64,000 nucleotides of DNA from Variovorax sp. PAMC28562. Lineage in GTDB: Bacteria; Pseudomonadota; Gammaproteobacteria; Burkholderiales; Burkholderiaceae_C. Below are positions 1 through 8,416 of this stretch, piece after piece. Under the pieces are notes generated by a model, which worked only from the letters and a program-made list of their open reading frames with translations, was not told where the DNA came from and searched no databases. The position numbers were made by a program, and so were the translations under genes. Location: contig NZ_CP060296.1 of NCBI RefSeq assembly GCF_014303735.1, positions 2,367,501 through 2,431,500 of the forward strand. Reading direction: 5' to 3'. Positions within the stretch are counted from its first letter, which is position 1. Each line of letters starts with the position of its first letter.

Positions 1-650
1 ATGCGGCGCCCGATCTCGCGGCGCGCATTGCACAGGATCTGGGCATGGAGTTGCCTGCGCCACTGCCCAAGGCATTGGAAGCGCCCGCGGTGCCTGAAGT
101 CGAAACCTCCCCGGCGCTGTCGCTCATGGCACGCCCCGGTGACGGTGGCATTCGCACACGCAAGATCGCGATCCTGGTAGCCAACGGAGTCGAAGGCGCC
201 TCGCTCGGCAAGCTGGTCTCGGCACTGGTCGCAGCAGGCGCGGTTCCGCGTTTGGTCGCGAGGCGACTCGGTACCTATGTCGGCATCGGCGGGGAGAAGT
301 TCGCTGCCGACGCGACAATGGAAAATTCGCCCGGCTTCCTGTTCGACGCACTCGTGCTTCCGGACGGCGCGGCGGCAGTAGAAGCCCTGGACGCTGATGC
401 GCATACGCTCGAGTTCGTGCGTGCTACCTATTGGCACTGCAAGCCGATCCTTGCCTTTGGTGCATCCGATGCTTTGCTCGCGGAGGCACAAATTCCGATG
501 ACCCTGCCCGACGGATCAGCGGACGCGGGTCTTCTGCTCGCGGATGTGGGCAGTGCCGATTCCGCGATCGCGGAGTTCATCACTGCAGTGGGCTCACCAC
601 GGCAGTACGCACGGGAGAACGATCCACCGAAGGCGGCAGTGATCGCCTGA
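1..650 (+). CDS. katE: Large-subunit catalase HPII-type, C-terminal part (5' end outside window)
   Basis: The reading frame is open from base 3, so the gene enters from the left edge and only its last ~215 residues are present. They match the C-terminal flavodoxin/DJ-1-like domain that distinguishes large-subunit catalases from small-subunit ones: a linker ending in an Arg-Pro-Gly-Asp stretch, then a beta strand reading KIAILVANGVEGASL, then LVLPDGAAAVEAL and a terminal FITAVGSPRQYAREND-type tail. The heme-binding catalase core would lie upstream. The role is hydrogen peroxide dismutation in the cytoplasm. The methionine at 45 is internal, not a start. A stand-alone DJ-1/PfpI protein is unlikely because of the in-frame upstream extension and the PLP-rich linker typical of KatE. 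Confidence 0.85.
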   Translation, partial: AAPDLAARIAQDLGMELPAPLPKALEAPAVPEVETSPALSLMARPGDGGIRTRKIAILVANGVEGASLGKLVSALVAAGAVPRLVARRLGTYVGIGGEKFAADATMENSPGFLFDALVLPDGAAAVEALDADAHTLEFVRATYWHCKPILAFGASDALLAEAQIPMTLPDGSADAGLLLADVGSADSAIAEFITAVGSPRQYARENDPPKAAVIA

Positions 651-813
651 ACGGCATGTGCTTGCTAACCGGCGCGAGCAGCATCGGCGGGCCTACGACA
701 TCGGTCTGAATCCGATGACATCCGCCGGTCCCTTGCCCATGAATATTTGCCTCTTGCCTCTTCATTCGAAGAGGTCCAACCCAGCTTGCAAAGCAGGCGC
801 TGAAGGAGATGAA

Positions 814-1794
814 ATGGCAACAGACAATGGCGAAATCGGTGTGGGTGAACCCAATCGAGATCCGATCACCGGCGCACCCGGCGCGCACCCGGTCGGCACT
901 GGCGTGGGCGCAACGGGCGGTGCACTGGCAGGCGCTGCAGCCGGCTCGCTCGCCGGCCCTGTCGGGACAGTGATCGGCCTGGTGGCCGGTGCGGTCGTGG
1001 GTGGCCTCGGCGGCAAGGCCGTGGCCGAAGGCGTGAACCCGACGCAAGAAGATGCGTACTGGCGCGAGAACTACGAAAAGGAAAGCTACTACACGGCAGG
1101 CCGCAGCTATGACGACTACGGCCCGGCTTACGAGATGGGCTGGTCTGGAAGGGCGCAACGTGGAGCCGACTTCGACGCTGTCGAGCCGGCGATGGCGACC
1201 GAGTGGGCGGCGACGCGTGCTGGCCGGTCGAGCCTCGACTGGCCGTCGGCACGACCTGCCGTGCAGGCCGCGTGGGACCGTGCAGACGACACCTATTACG
1301 GCAAGCAGGCCAACGGCAGCGACATCGTCAATCACGAAGATTTGTCCAACGACGACGTGGTCGATGTGCTCAACGATCTGCTCGAGAACGCACGCGATGG
1401 CGAGTATGGTTTTCGCACTTGCGCAGAGCAGGTGGAAACAGCCAATGCGAAGCAACTTTTTGCGAGCCGCGCCGAAGGTTGCCGCCAGGCGGGTGACGAA
1501 CTCGTCGCGCTGATTCGCGCCTATGGCGGCGAGCCGGCATCGGGTGGTACGGCCGCCGGTGCCCTGCATCGCGGCTGGGTCCAGATCAAGGGCAGCATGG
1601 GTGCCGACAGCGAACTGTCGATCCTCGAGTCTTGCGAGCGCGGCGAAGACTCAGGCATTGCGCGTTACAGGAAGGCACTCAAGCAAAGCCTGCCTGCGGA
1701 TGTTCGCGCGGTCGTTCAGAAGCAGGCAGACGGCGCCCAGCGCAACCATGATCAGATTCGTGATCTGAGGAATGCGGCGCGCGCGCGTGCCTGA
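814..1794 (+). CDS. PA2169/DUF2383 family four-helix-bundle protein with glycine-zipper N-terminus
   Basis: The protein has 326 residues. The start is set by an AAGGAG ribosome site at 803-808, 5 bases before ATG 814; the frame is open further upstream but lacks such a site. Residues ~28-75 are a Gly/Ala-rich zipper with GxxxG spacing, suggesting membrane association or self-packing. The acidic Tyr-rich middle is low in complexity. Residues ~175-320 (from DIVNHEDLSNDDVVDVLNDL) match the DUF2383/PA2169 ferritin-like bundle, with repeated Glu/His helices and RNHDQIRDLRN near the end. The function of the family is not established; members often sit with stress genes, consistent with the neighbouring catalase. 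It ends next to a strong hairpin. Confidence 0.75.
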   Translation: MATDNGEIGVGEPNRDPITGAPGAHPVGTGVGATGGALAGAAAGSLAGPVGTVIGLVAGAVVGGLGGKAVAEGVNPTQEDAYWRENYEKESYYTAGRSYDDYGPAYEMGWSGRAQRGADFDAVEPAMATEWAATRAGRSSLDWPSARPAVQAAWDRADDTYYGKQANGSDIVNHEDLSNDDVVDVLNDLLENARDGEYGFRTCAEQVETANAKQLFASRAEGCRQAGDELVALIRAYGGEPASGGTAAGALHRGWVQIKGSMGADSELSILESCERGEDSGIARYRKALKQSLPADVRAVVQKQADGAQRNHDQIRDLRNAARARA

Positions 1795-1801
1795 AGCCAT
1801 G

Positions 1802-1830
1802 GCCGGGTTGCTTATGAATGGCAACCCGGC
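1802..1830. terminator. Bidirectional hairpin between convergent genes
   Basis: There is a perfect 10-bp inverted repeat (GCCGGGTTGC / GCAACCCGGC) around a 9-base loop, located between the stop of the DUF2383 gene at 1794 and the stop of the DUF2252 gene at 1846. No uridine run follows on either strand, so it may stabilise 3' ends or assist Rho-dependent termination rather than act as a classic intrinsic terminator. Confidence 0.55.
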
Positions 1831-1845
1831 TGTCCGCGCAGACCT

Positions 1846-3096
1846 TCAGCGCGGCGCCGCAGTCGACGTTGCAAGGGCATATCGTCGGCAATGGTCGAGA
1901 TAACCTTTTTCATGTGACGCGACAAGCTCCACCACGCTGGTCCATAGCCAAGGTGGCGCGTCAATCACCTTCGAGTGACTCGACACAAGCTCCTTGCGCC
2001 ACGCCTTTCGCGTGGCTTCGTCCATCTGCCTGGCGTGTGAGGCACCGACGACGCGAGCAAGGTAATACGCCGCCGTCATGGCTTCATCCACACTCAGCTG
2101 GGAAAATTCAAGCTTCAGGTCTTGTGGCAGCAGTTCGCGCACGAACACCGAACGGCGCACTACGCGATCCGCGTGCATGCGACTCCCGAGAAACGGTGAC
2201 ATCGCCTTGGCGCCCGCTACAACACGGTTTGCATTGTCAGGGGGCATAAGACCTTCATCCCGGTCATGCGGAGCGACTGCAGTGATCGCTTCCTTGATGT
2301 CCAGTAGACAAAAGTCGCGGCCTTGGGCGGTGTCGCGTCCAACGTCGACGAGCACGGCATAGCGAAGTCGACCGAGCGAGCTGCACCCTTTCATCCAGTA
2401 CGCAACGTCGAGCATGCGCACCTCTGCTGCATTGTCACGATGACTGAGGCGCGTGACGAGGCTGTGGACCTCTGTACCATGGACCAGCCGCTGAACGCTT
2501 TCTCGCTCCGCTTCGGAAACTGGCCAGAAGCGCTTGCCGAGCGGAATCTTTCGGGTCGCGCCTTCGATGCGTTCCCTGGCGAGGTGACGCCAGGTGCGCT
2601 GCTTTGCTTCGCGCATTGCCTGCGCCACGGTCATTGGTTTGAGCAGAGGTCGGGATACCTTGCGCGGCGCAAAGGCATCTGTGTACCCGAGGCTCAGCTG
2701 CTCGATCATTCGCGCCGTGATGACGCCCGGCAGATCCGAGCCACGCGCTGCAGAGGCCAATGAAAGTCCCAGCCGAACGAGGTCGTGTGCCGGATTGCCG
2801 ACGACCGTCTGATCGAAGTCGCGGATCTCGATGGCGAGCTCGCCACGGACGTCGGCCACCGGTCCGAGATTGCCGATATGGCAGTCCCCGCAAATCCAGA
2901 TCGAGGGACCTTCAGGCAGGGCGACGCGTTCGACGGAGTCGAGCCAGTCGTAGAACCGCGCGGTATTGCCGCGAACATAGGCATGCGCGGAACGCGCCAT
3001 CTTGGCGTTGCGTGCTGCCACGAGGATGGGCAGACGTTGATCGGGCACCGGCGCGCGCACGGATGGATCCGAAGCGTGATTCTTCAAAGTAGGCAT
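1846..3096 (-). CDS. DUF2252 family protein
   Basis: The protein has 416 residues from ATG 3096; a GTG at 3144 would add 16 residues. Neither has a convincing ribosome site, so the start is uncertain. It matches DUF2252 by the early basic segment (LVAARNAKMARSAHAYVRG), the GDCHIGNLGPV motif followed by IRDFDQTVVGNPAHDLVRL, and the late LDIKEA and LLPQDLKLEF segments. The HxGN and DFD elements resemble catalytic and metal-binding elements of the aminoglycoside-phosphotransferase fold, so a kinase-like activity is possible; the true substrate is unknown. It is monocistronic and converges on the DUF2383 gene. Confidence 0.75.
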   Translation of the reverse strand: MPTLKNHASDPSVRAPVPDQRLPILVAARNAKMARSAHAYVRGNTARFYDWLDSVERVALPEGPSIWICGDCHIGNLGPVADVRGELAIEIRDFDQTVVGNPAHDLVRLGLSLASAARGSDLPGVITARMIEQLSLGYTDAFAPRKVSRPLLKPMTVAQAMREAKQRTWRHLARERIEGATRKIPLGKRFWPVSEAERESVQRLVHGTEVHSLVTRLSHRDNAAEVRMLDVAYWMKGCSSLGRLRYAVLVDVGRDTAQGRDFCLLDIKEAITAVAPHDRDEGLMPPDNANRVVAGAKAMSPFLGSRMHADRVVRRSVFVRELLPQDLKLEFSQLSVDEAMTAAYYLARVVGASHARQMDEATRKAWRKELVSSHSKVIDAPPWLWTSVVELVASHEKGYLDHCRRYALATSTAAPR

Positions 3097-3301
3097 GTTA
3101 TTTTGGATATCGCCTGAGGGAACGCGGCGCGGTATGGCGCTCACGTATCGGGAATACGCAATCTATTCACGCCACACGCTGTTGTTGTAGGTCGGCGCAT
3201 GCACCATATGTCGTCTTGCTGTCGAGGCGTGAAGGCGATCGATGGCGATCAGCGGCGATCAACGGCGCATTTGCGGGTGCACCGTTTCTTGGCCTTGCGC
3301 G

Positions 3302-5809
3302 CTATGCCGCTGGAATCGGTTGTCCCAAAGTCGCGCCCAAAGCGCCCTGTGCTGGCGTTGACGGCGGCACCGCATCGCCCCATTGCACGACGCTTGCGCG
3401 CAGCGCGTCCATCAAGTCATCTGCCATTGCCTCGAGCAGGCGAACCTCGCGCTGGTTGAGCGCATGCGGCTCGGTGTCCAGCAGGCAGAGAGTGCCGAGC
3501 ACTTGGCCTCCGATGTCACGCAGCGGCGCACCGGCGTAAAAGCGAAGCCCGTTCGATTGCAGCGCCGGATTGCCGGCAAAGCGCAGGTCTCTGGCAACGT
3601 CTGGCACGACCAGTGTTTGTGCGTTGGCGACGACGTGGCCGCACATCGAGGATGAGCGGGGCATGTGCATGTCGTCGGCACGCACCAGTGCAGCGGCTTC
3701 GGCGCTGCGCAGACTGCCGAATGAACCCCTGACCTGTTGCGAGTCATCGTCGATGAACGACACCATCGCCATCGGCACATCAAAAATATCGGCCGCGCGC
3801 TTGGAGGCTGCATCGAAGAGGGGCTGCGCCCGTACGTCCAGCGCGCCGCTCGCATGCAATGCCACGACCCGCTGTGCGTCTGCTTCGGGCACGACCGCCT
3901 CCATGAAACCTTCGCTGAGTTGCGCCCCCATCAATGCGGTGATGCGCACCGCCGCCTCCCCGATCGATGTGACCACGGCATCGGCGCCGAGCGACTTGCA
4001 CGCTTCTTCGCCGAGCAGCTCGGCCGGGGCGTTCCACAGGCCGAGCACGATCTGCACGTCGGGCCAGCGCCGCTTGAGGCGTCTGCAAAAGTGTCTGGCC
4101 TGCACCGCCGGTTCGGGACTCAGATAAGACAGGCAGACGACCTGCACCCCATCGAGCGCCAGGGCAGCGATGTAGTCTGCGTTGACCGTCCCTGCGGGGC
4201 GGTGGGCGGCGGGGTAATTTTCAAGCGACAGCGCGTGGGCGAGCATGCGCGCGGCCAGGCTATCGACTTCCCACTTGCCACCGATGCAAACCAGCCGCGC
4301 ACCATCGGCCGCTTCCGGCGCCGGCTGCTGCTCGAGCAGGTCGTCGATGACGGCGTCCATGCCCATCACGACGCGGTGCCGATGCTCGGCCGTGGCAACG
4401 CTCGCGTGGTCGCTCGACGCCATGCGCAAGACAGGCAGGCCGACTTCGCCGTAGAAGCCGATCACGTTGCCGTCGACCACCTGCTCGTTAGCCAGTTCGC
4501 TGGCTTCCTCGACATCGCCGGCAATGAGCCGCTGATAGATGCGGGTGGGCGTGTCCAGGGCCGGCTGGCTGCCCAGCAGCACATCGAGAAAACGCAAGCG
4601 CGGAAGGTGCCGCCCGATCACCAGCAGGCACACGGTGAGCGGCGTCGACATGATCAGCCCGACCGGGCCCCACAACGCAGTCCAGAAGGTGGCCGACACC
4701 ATCAGCGACATTGCCGACAACCCGGTGCTCGCGCCGTAGAGCCAGGGTTCGATCACGTTGTTGCTGAGCATCTCCAGCGCGGCGATGAGTCCGATGGTCC
4801 AGAGCACCATGCTCCAACCTGGGTCGACCGCGAAAGCCAGCGTCAGCGGGAACACTGCCGAGATCATCGGGCCGATGTAGGGCACGAAGCGCATCACCGC
4901 CGCCACGGCGCCCCAGAGCATCGCGCCGGGTACACCGATAAACCAGAGCCCGACAGCCATCGGCACGCCATAACTCAGGTTGACGACAAGCTGCATGGTG
5001 AGGTACTTGCTGATGCGCTGGCCGGCCTCGTCCATCGCATCGGTCGACCGGTGCAGGCTGCCGCCCCAGAGCCGCAACAACCTGTCTCTCAAGTCGAGGC
5101 GGTCCAGCAAGATCAACACGACGAAGACCAGGACGATGCCGGCATTCGCAAGCGGACCGCTGGCGACCTCCAGCCAGTTGAGCGCCTGCTGAAAGGCGGA
5201 GGGCGGTCGTTCCGTCAGCTGCACGCGCTGCGGCTGCGGCTGCGGCGGCGTCGCACTGCCCTTCGTCGGCGCGCTACCCGGCGCCGGGCTGGCCGATGTA
5301 CCGGACGGTGCAACGGGAGAAGCCTGATCCACCTCGTTCTTGAAGGTGTTGAAGGTCTTGACCACACCGTCGAACATGCCGGGGCGGTTGGCGCTTTCGC
5401 GAAGATCGTGCAGCTTCGTCTTGATGTTGCTTTGGTATGTCGGCAGCTCTGCACTCAGCGTGCTCACCTGGCTTCCGAGAAACACGCCGGCCAGACCGAC
5501 CATGCCCAGGGCAAAGATCACGACGACGATGACTGCAGCCGCACGAGGCATGCCCCAACGTTTCAGCCGCATGACGAGGGGGTCGAGCACGAAGCCGAGC
5601 AGGAACGCGAGCGCCAGCGGAATCAGGATTTCGCGGCCGAAGTACAGCGCGGCGATGATCATGGCTCCGGTAACGAGGCCGATCATCAATTTGAGTTCAG
5701 GGATCACCGTCGCCAACGTCGACGGTGCGCTGCCGGAAGTCGCCAGCGGCGACAAGCCCGAAGCGGCGCCTTCTTCACGATGGCTTCCTGCGAAGTCTTG
5801 AGTGCTCAC
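3302..5809 (-). CDS. AI-2E family permease fused to a cobalamin-binding-like domain and a GAF domain
   Basis: The protein has 835 residues, against the ~350 usual for AI-2E/PerM/UPF0118 permeases. It starts at GTG 5809, preceded by GAAGG on the minus strand. Residues ~35-430 are the permease: two N-terminal membrane helices (ALYFGREILIPLALAFLLGF), a soluble loop with a Pro/Ser/Ala linker, then the conserved FVPYIGPMISAVFP and NNVIEPWLYG motifs. Residues ~500-635 (RLVCIGGKWEVDSLAARMLAHAL and QIVLGLWN) resemble the Rossmann-like B12-binding fold, but I do not see the His of the DxHxxG cobalamin motif. Residues ~660-805 are a GAF domain (PMAMVSFIDDDSQQVRGSFG, SMCGHVVANAQTLVVPD, FYAGAPLRD). The substrate is unknown; the extra domains suggest a gated or sensing permease. 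Confidence 0.8.
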   Translation of the reverse strand: MSTQDFAGSHREEGAASGLSPLATSGSAPSTLATVIPELKLMIGLVTGAMIIAALYFGREILIPLALAFLLGFVLDPLVMRLKRWGMPRAAAVIVVVIFALGMVGLAGVFLGSQVSTLSAELPTYQSNIKTKLHDLRESANRPGMFDGVVKTFNTFKNEVDQASPVAPSGTSASPAPGSAPTKGSATPPQPQPQRVQLTERPPSAFQQALNWLEVASGPLANAGIVLVFVVLILLDRLDLRDRLLRLWGGSLHRSTDAMDEAGQRISKYLTMQLVVNLSYGVPMAVGLWFIGVPGAMLWGAVAAVMRFVPYIGPMISAVFPLTLAFAVDPGWSMVLWTIGLIAALEMLSNNVIEPWLYGASTGLSAMSLMVSATFWTALWGPVGLIMSTPLTVCLLVIGRHLPRLRFLDVLLGSQPALDTPTRIYQRLIAGDVEEASELANEQVVDGNVIGFYGEVGLPVLRMASSDHASVATAEHRHRVVMGMDAVIDDLLEQQPAPEAADGARLVCIGGKWEVDSLAARMLAHALSLENYPAAHRPAGTVNADYIAALALDGVQVVCLSYLSPEPAVQARHFCRRLKRRWPDVQIVLGLWNAPAELLGEEACKSLGADAVVTSIGEAAVRITALMGAQLSEGFMEAVVPEADAQRVVALHASGALDVRAQPLFDAASKRAADIFDVPMAMVSFIDDDSQQVRGSFGSLRSAEAAALVRADDMHMPRSSSMCGHVVANAQTLVVPDVARDLRFAGNPALQSNGLRFYAGAPLRDIGGQVLGTLCLLDTEPHALNQREVRLLEAMADDLMDALRASVVQWGDAVPPSTPAQGALGATLGQPIPAA

Positions 5810-5961
5810 TGCGCGCCTTCAGTTTCTGAAGCGAGCACTGTCTAGCGACGTGATGTAAGGCGGAGTCGTCCAGCCACGCGACCGTTGGTAGTCCGCCCGC
5901 CCGAGTGCGTCCGAGTGCTTCCGATTGGCCGACACGGCCGCCGCATGTCGCCAGGGTGGGG

Positions 5962-6588
5962 TCAGAACAGTCCTGCGCTCTGCGCGTTGTCGAGCATCGA
6001 GCGCGACAAGTCCCTCAACTTTCCGTAGAGGTCTGCCGAAGGCGAAGCGACCAAGGTGGCCGTCCACACCATGCGGTTGTTGCGCACATCGGTGACGCGA
6101 CCACTGGCGGCGAATCCCGCGCTGCCACCGCCACCGCCGATGGGTGCGCTCAAGCCCACTCCGCCACCACCGCCTCTGCCAAAGCTGAAGCCGCCGATGC
6201 CCAGCGTGACGCCGGACCCTGAGTTGCTGGTCGCGGGTGTCAGCGTCATCGTGAAGATGGCCGTGGCGTCGAGAGCGGATGCGCTTTCAACCAGTTGTCC
6301 GTCGAGATCGCGGTCGTTCAGCAAGACGGTGCCCGGAGGCAAGGTGATCGGCGTGGCGCCCTTGGCCGCCACCTCGCGAAGAAGCTGGTCCTGGCAAATT
6401 CGGCGCACTGCCACGTCGTAGGCATCGCAGACCACCAGCACCTTCGCGCCTTGAAGCATCCTGGATTGCGAGCCTATTGCGGGGTCGATCCATTGGGCTT
6501 CCTGCTGGGGTGAGGTTGCACATCCGGCGAGCAGGGACAAAGCGAGGACGGCAGCCGTCGCGGGGCGGCGCAGAAAATAAGAAGTCAT
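5962..6588 (-). CDS. Secreted lipoprotein of unknown function, glycine-rich
   Basis: The protein has 208 residues from ATG 6588, with AAGGA 8 bases upstream on the minus strand. The N-terminus is a lipoprotein signal (two Arg, hydrophobic stretch, LLAGC with Cys23), so it should be lipid-anchored. Residues ~30-105 look like a small alpha/beta domain (AKVLVVCDAYDVAVRRICQD, LNDRDLDGQL). Residues ~125-155 are a Gly-rich stretch (FGRGGGGGVG, PIGGGGG) that is probably flexible, followed by GRVTDVRNNRMVWTATL, reminiscent of outer-membrane lipoproteins that handle assembly or efflux. No family was recognised with confidence. It is monocistronic, divergent from the phospholipase D gene. Confidence 0.65.
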   Translation of the reverse strand: MTSYFLRRPATAAVLALSLLAGCATSPQQEAQWIDPAIGSQSRMLQGAKVLVVCDAYDVAVRRICQDQLLREVAAKGATPITLPPGTVLLNDRDLDGQLVESASALDATAIFTMTLTPATSNSGSGVTLGIGGFSFGRGGGGGVGLSAPIGGGGGSAGFAASGRVTDVRNNRMVWTATLVASPSADLYGKLRDLSRSMLDNAQSAGLF

Positions 6589-6820
6589 GTTGTGATCCTT
6601 GCAAGCACTGCGACTCCGCGAAAGCGCGCACCGCTTACGTCGGCCGTAGGGCGAGGCGCCGTCTTGCGACTGTCTGTAGCGAGGATTCGGATTCGTCCTG
6701 CAACTGAATGCGCAGACTGCCTTCCAGCGCAATTTCAGGGCGCGGCACGCTACCGGCCTTAGAGCTAAAACGAAGGAGCCACGCCGTGAACATCACCGAT
6801 AAATTTGTGCACTGCCGTCG

Positions 6821-8122
6821 ATGAAGCTTTCGTTCTCGCGTGTCGGCACCATCGCGTCGACAGTCGTTCTGACAGTGGCTGCAATGCTGCTGGCACTCAA
6901 TTTCACCAGCGGCGAGAAAAAGCTCGACGAGCAGATCAAGCGGGAGTACTCGCTACACGATGCGCAATATCAGCGTGCGCTCGGCGTGCTGCTCGGCCCG
7001 CCGATTCTCGATGGCAACCGCTTCGAGGCGCTCTACAACGGTGACCGCATCTTTCCGCCCATGCTGCAGGCCATACACAGCGCGCAGAAAAGCATCACCT
7101 TCGAGACCTACATCTACTGGTCGGGCGACATCGGCAAAGCCTTCGCCGATGCACTCACCGAACGTGCCAGGGCGGGCATCAAGGTTCATGTGTTGCTCGA
7201 CTGGGTCGGCAGTGCAAAGATCGACGAGAGTTTCCTTAAGGACATGGAGGCGGCTGGCGTGCAGATCCGCAAGTTCCATCAGCCGAGCTGGTACGACATC
7301 GCACGCCTGAACAACCGGACGCACCGCAAGTTGCTGGTGGTCGATGGCCGCACAGGTTTTACGGGCGGCGTCGGCATCGCTCCTGCATGGACCGGCAACG
7401 CGCAAGACGCGGAACATTGGCGCGACTCGCATTTCAAGGTCGAAGGTCCGGTTGTCGCGCAGATGCAGGCAGTGTTCATGGACAACTGGATCAAGGCGTC
7501 AGGCGACGTGCTCCATGGGGAAACTTACTTCCCTGCGCTCGCCCCCCTGGGGCCTGCAGTGCCGGCGGGCACCGGACGTGCGCAGGTGTTCAGCAGTTCG
7601 CCCTCGGGCGGCAGCGAAAGCATGCACCTCATGTACCTGTTGTCGATCGCGGCGGCAGCGAAGAACATCGACCTGTCCAGCGCGTACTTCGTGCCGGACG
7701 ACCTCACCGTCGGCGCGCTGGTCGCCGCGATGCAACGCGGCGTTCGCGTGCGCATCATCGTGCCGGGGCCGATCATCGATTCGCAGGCCGCGCGCGGGGC
7801 ATCGCGTGCGAGCTGGGGTCCTCTGCTCGAAGCCGGGGCCGAAATCAGCGAGTACCAGCCGACGATGTTCCACGTCAAGGTGTTCACCGTGGACGGCCTG
7901 CTGTCTTCGGTCGGCTCGACGAACTTCGACAACCGCTCTTTCAGGCTCAACGACGAGGCCAATCTCAATATCTACGACACAGCCTTCGCCGCAGCGCAGA
8001 CGACTCAATTCGAGGCGGACCTGACGCATTCGAAGCGCGTCACGCTCCAGGCCTGGCGCGACCGACCGTTGCGGGAAAAGGCGTGGGAGCACTTGGCGTC
8101 GTTGTTGTCATCGCAGTTGTGA
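6821..8122 (+). CDS. Phospholipase D-like / cardiolipin synthase-type membrane-anchored protein
   Basis: The protein has 433 residues. The N-terminus has one hydrophobic anchor (residues ~9-30). Two HKD motifs are visible: HRKLLVVD with GFTGG after it, and HVKVFTVD followed by SVGSTNFDNRSF. Two HKD sites in a ~430-residue protein with a single anchor match the ClsB/ClsC-like branch, which joins phosphatidylglycerol or exchanges phosphatidyl head groups to make cardiolipin at the inner membrane. The segment FETYIYWSGDIG is also characteristic. A nuclease or other transphosphatidylase role cannot be excluded. No ribosome site is obvious before ATG 6821. It stands alone between divergent and co-directional neighbours. 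Confidence 0.8.
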   Translation: MKLSFSRVGTIASTVVLTVAAMLLALNFTSGEKKLDEQIKREYSLHDAQYQRALGVLLGPPILDGNRFEALYNGDRIFPPMLQAIHSAQKSITFETYIYWSGDIGKAFADALTERARAGIKVHVLLDWVGSAKIDESFLKDMEAAGVQIRKFHQPSWYDIARLNNRTHRKLLVVDGRTGFTGGVGIAPAWTGNAQDAEHWRDSHFKVEGPVVAQMQAVFMDNWIKASGDVLHGETYFPALAPLGPAVPAGTGRAQVFSSSPSGGSESMHLMYLLSIAAAAKNIDLSSAYFVPDDLTVGALVAAMQRGVRVRIIVPGPIIDSQAARGASRASWGPLLEAGAEISEYQPTMFHVKVFTVDGLLSSVGSTNFDNRSFRLNDEANLNIYDTAFAAAQTTQFEADLTHSKRVTLQAWRDRPLREKAWEHLASLLSSQL

Positions 8123-8416
8123 GGGGTCAATTCGCCACCCGTTGGGGCACGCCAGAACAGCATGCGCCGCCAGAACGGCACCAGCAAGGCGTCCAGTGTG
8201 CCGAAGCCCGTGCCACCTTTCGCGTTCGCCCGCCGCCGGCTCTCTGTTTCGTAAAGGCGTGCCAGGCTGAACGCCTTCTTGTTCCCCTGCAAAGCCTCGC
8301 GCCGCCATGCGCTGCCGGCTGGCGTCGCCCACATGCATGTGCATGGTCTGCACGCGCTGAGCGCGGACTGTCCGCTGGTCATCGCCCGGTCAGGGCCCCG
8401 GTGCCATGATCCGCCG
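8123..8416. other. Intergenic stretch without a recognisable gene
   Basis: This 294-bp stretch lies between the phospholipase D and Nramp-like genes. Reading frames are open on both strands, but none has a ribosome site or recognisable protein motif. The Nramp-like frame runs back to an ATG at 8279; I consider that extension non-coding because it is His/Arg/Ala-rich and not transporter-like. Confidence 0.4.

Noticed and set aside
3737..5845. 702-codon plus-strand frame opposite the AI-2E-type gene
   Set aside because: His/Arg/Gln-rich antisense product without membrane segments or motifs; typical of reverse reading of GC-rich coding DNA.
8279..8416. N-terminal extension of the Nramp-like protein from ATG 8279
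   Set aside because: The added 46 residues are His/Ala/Arg-rich and unlike any transporter start; recognisable family sequence begins at GTG 8417.
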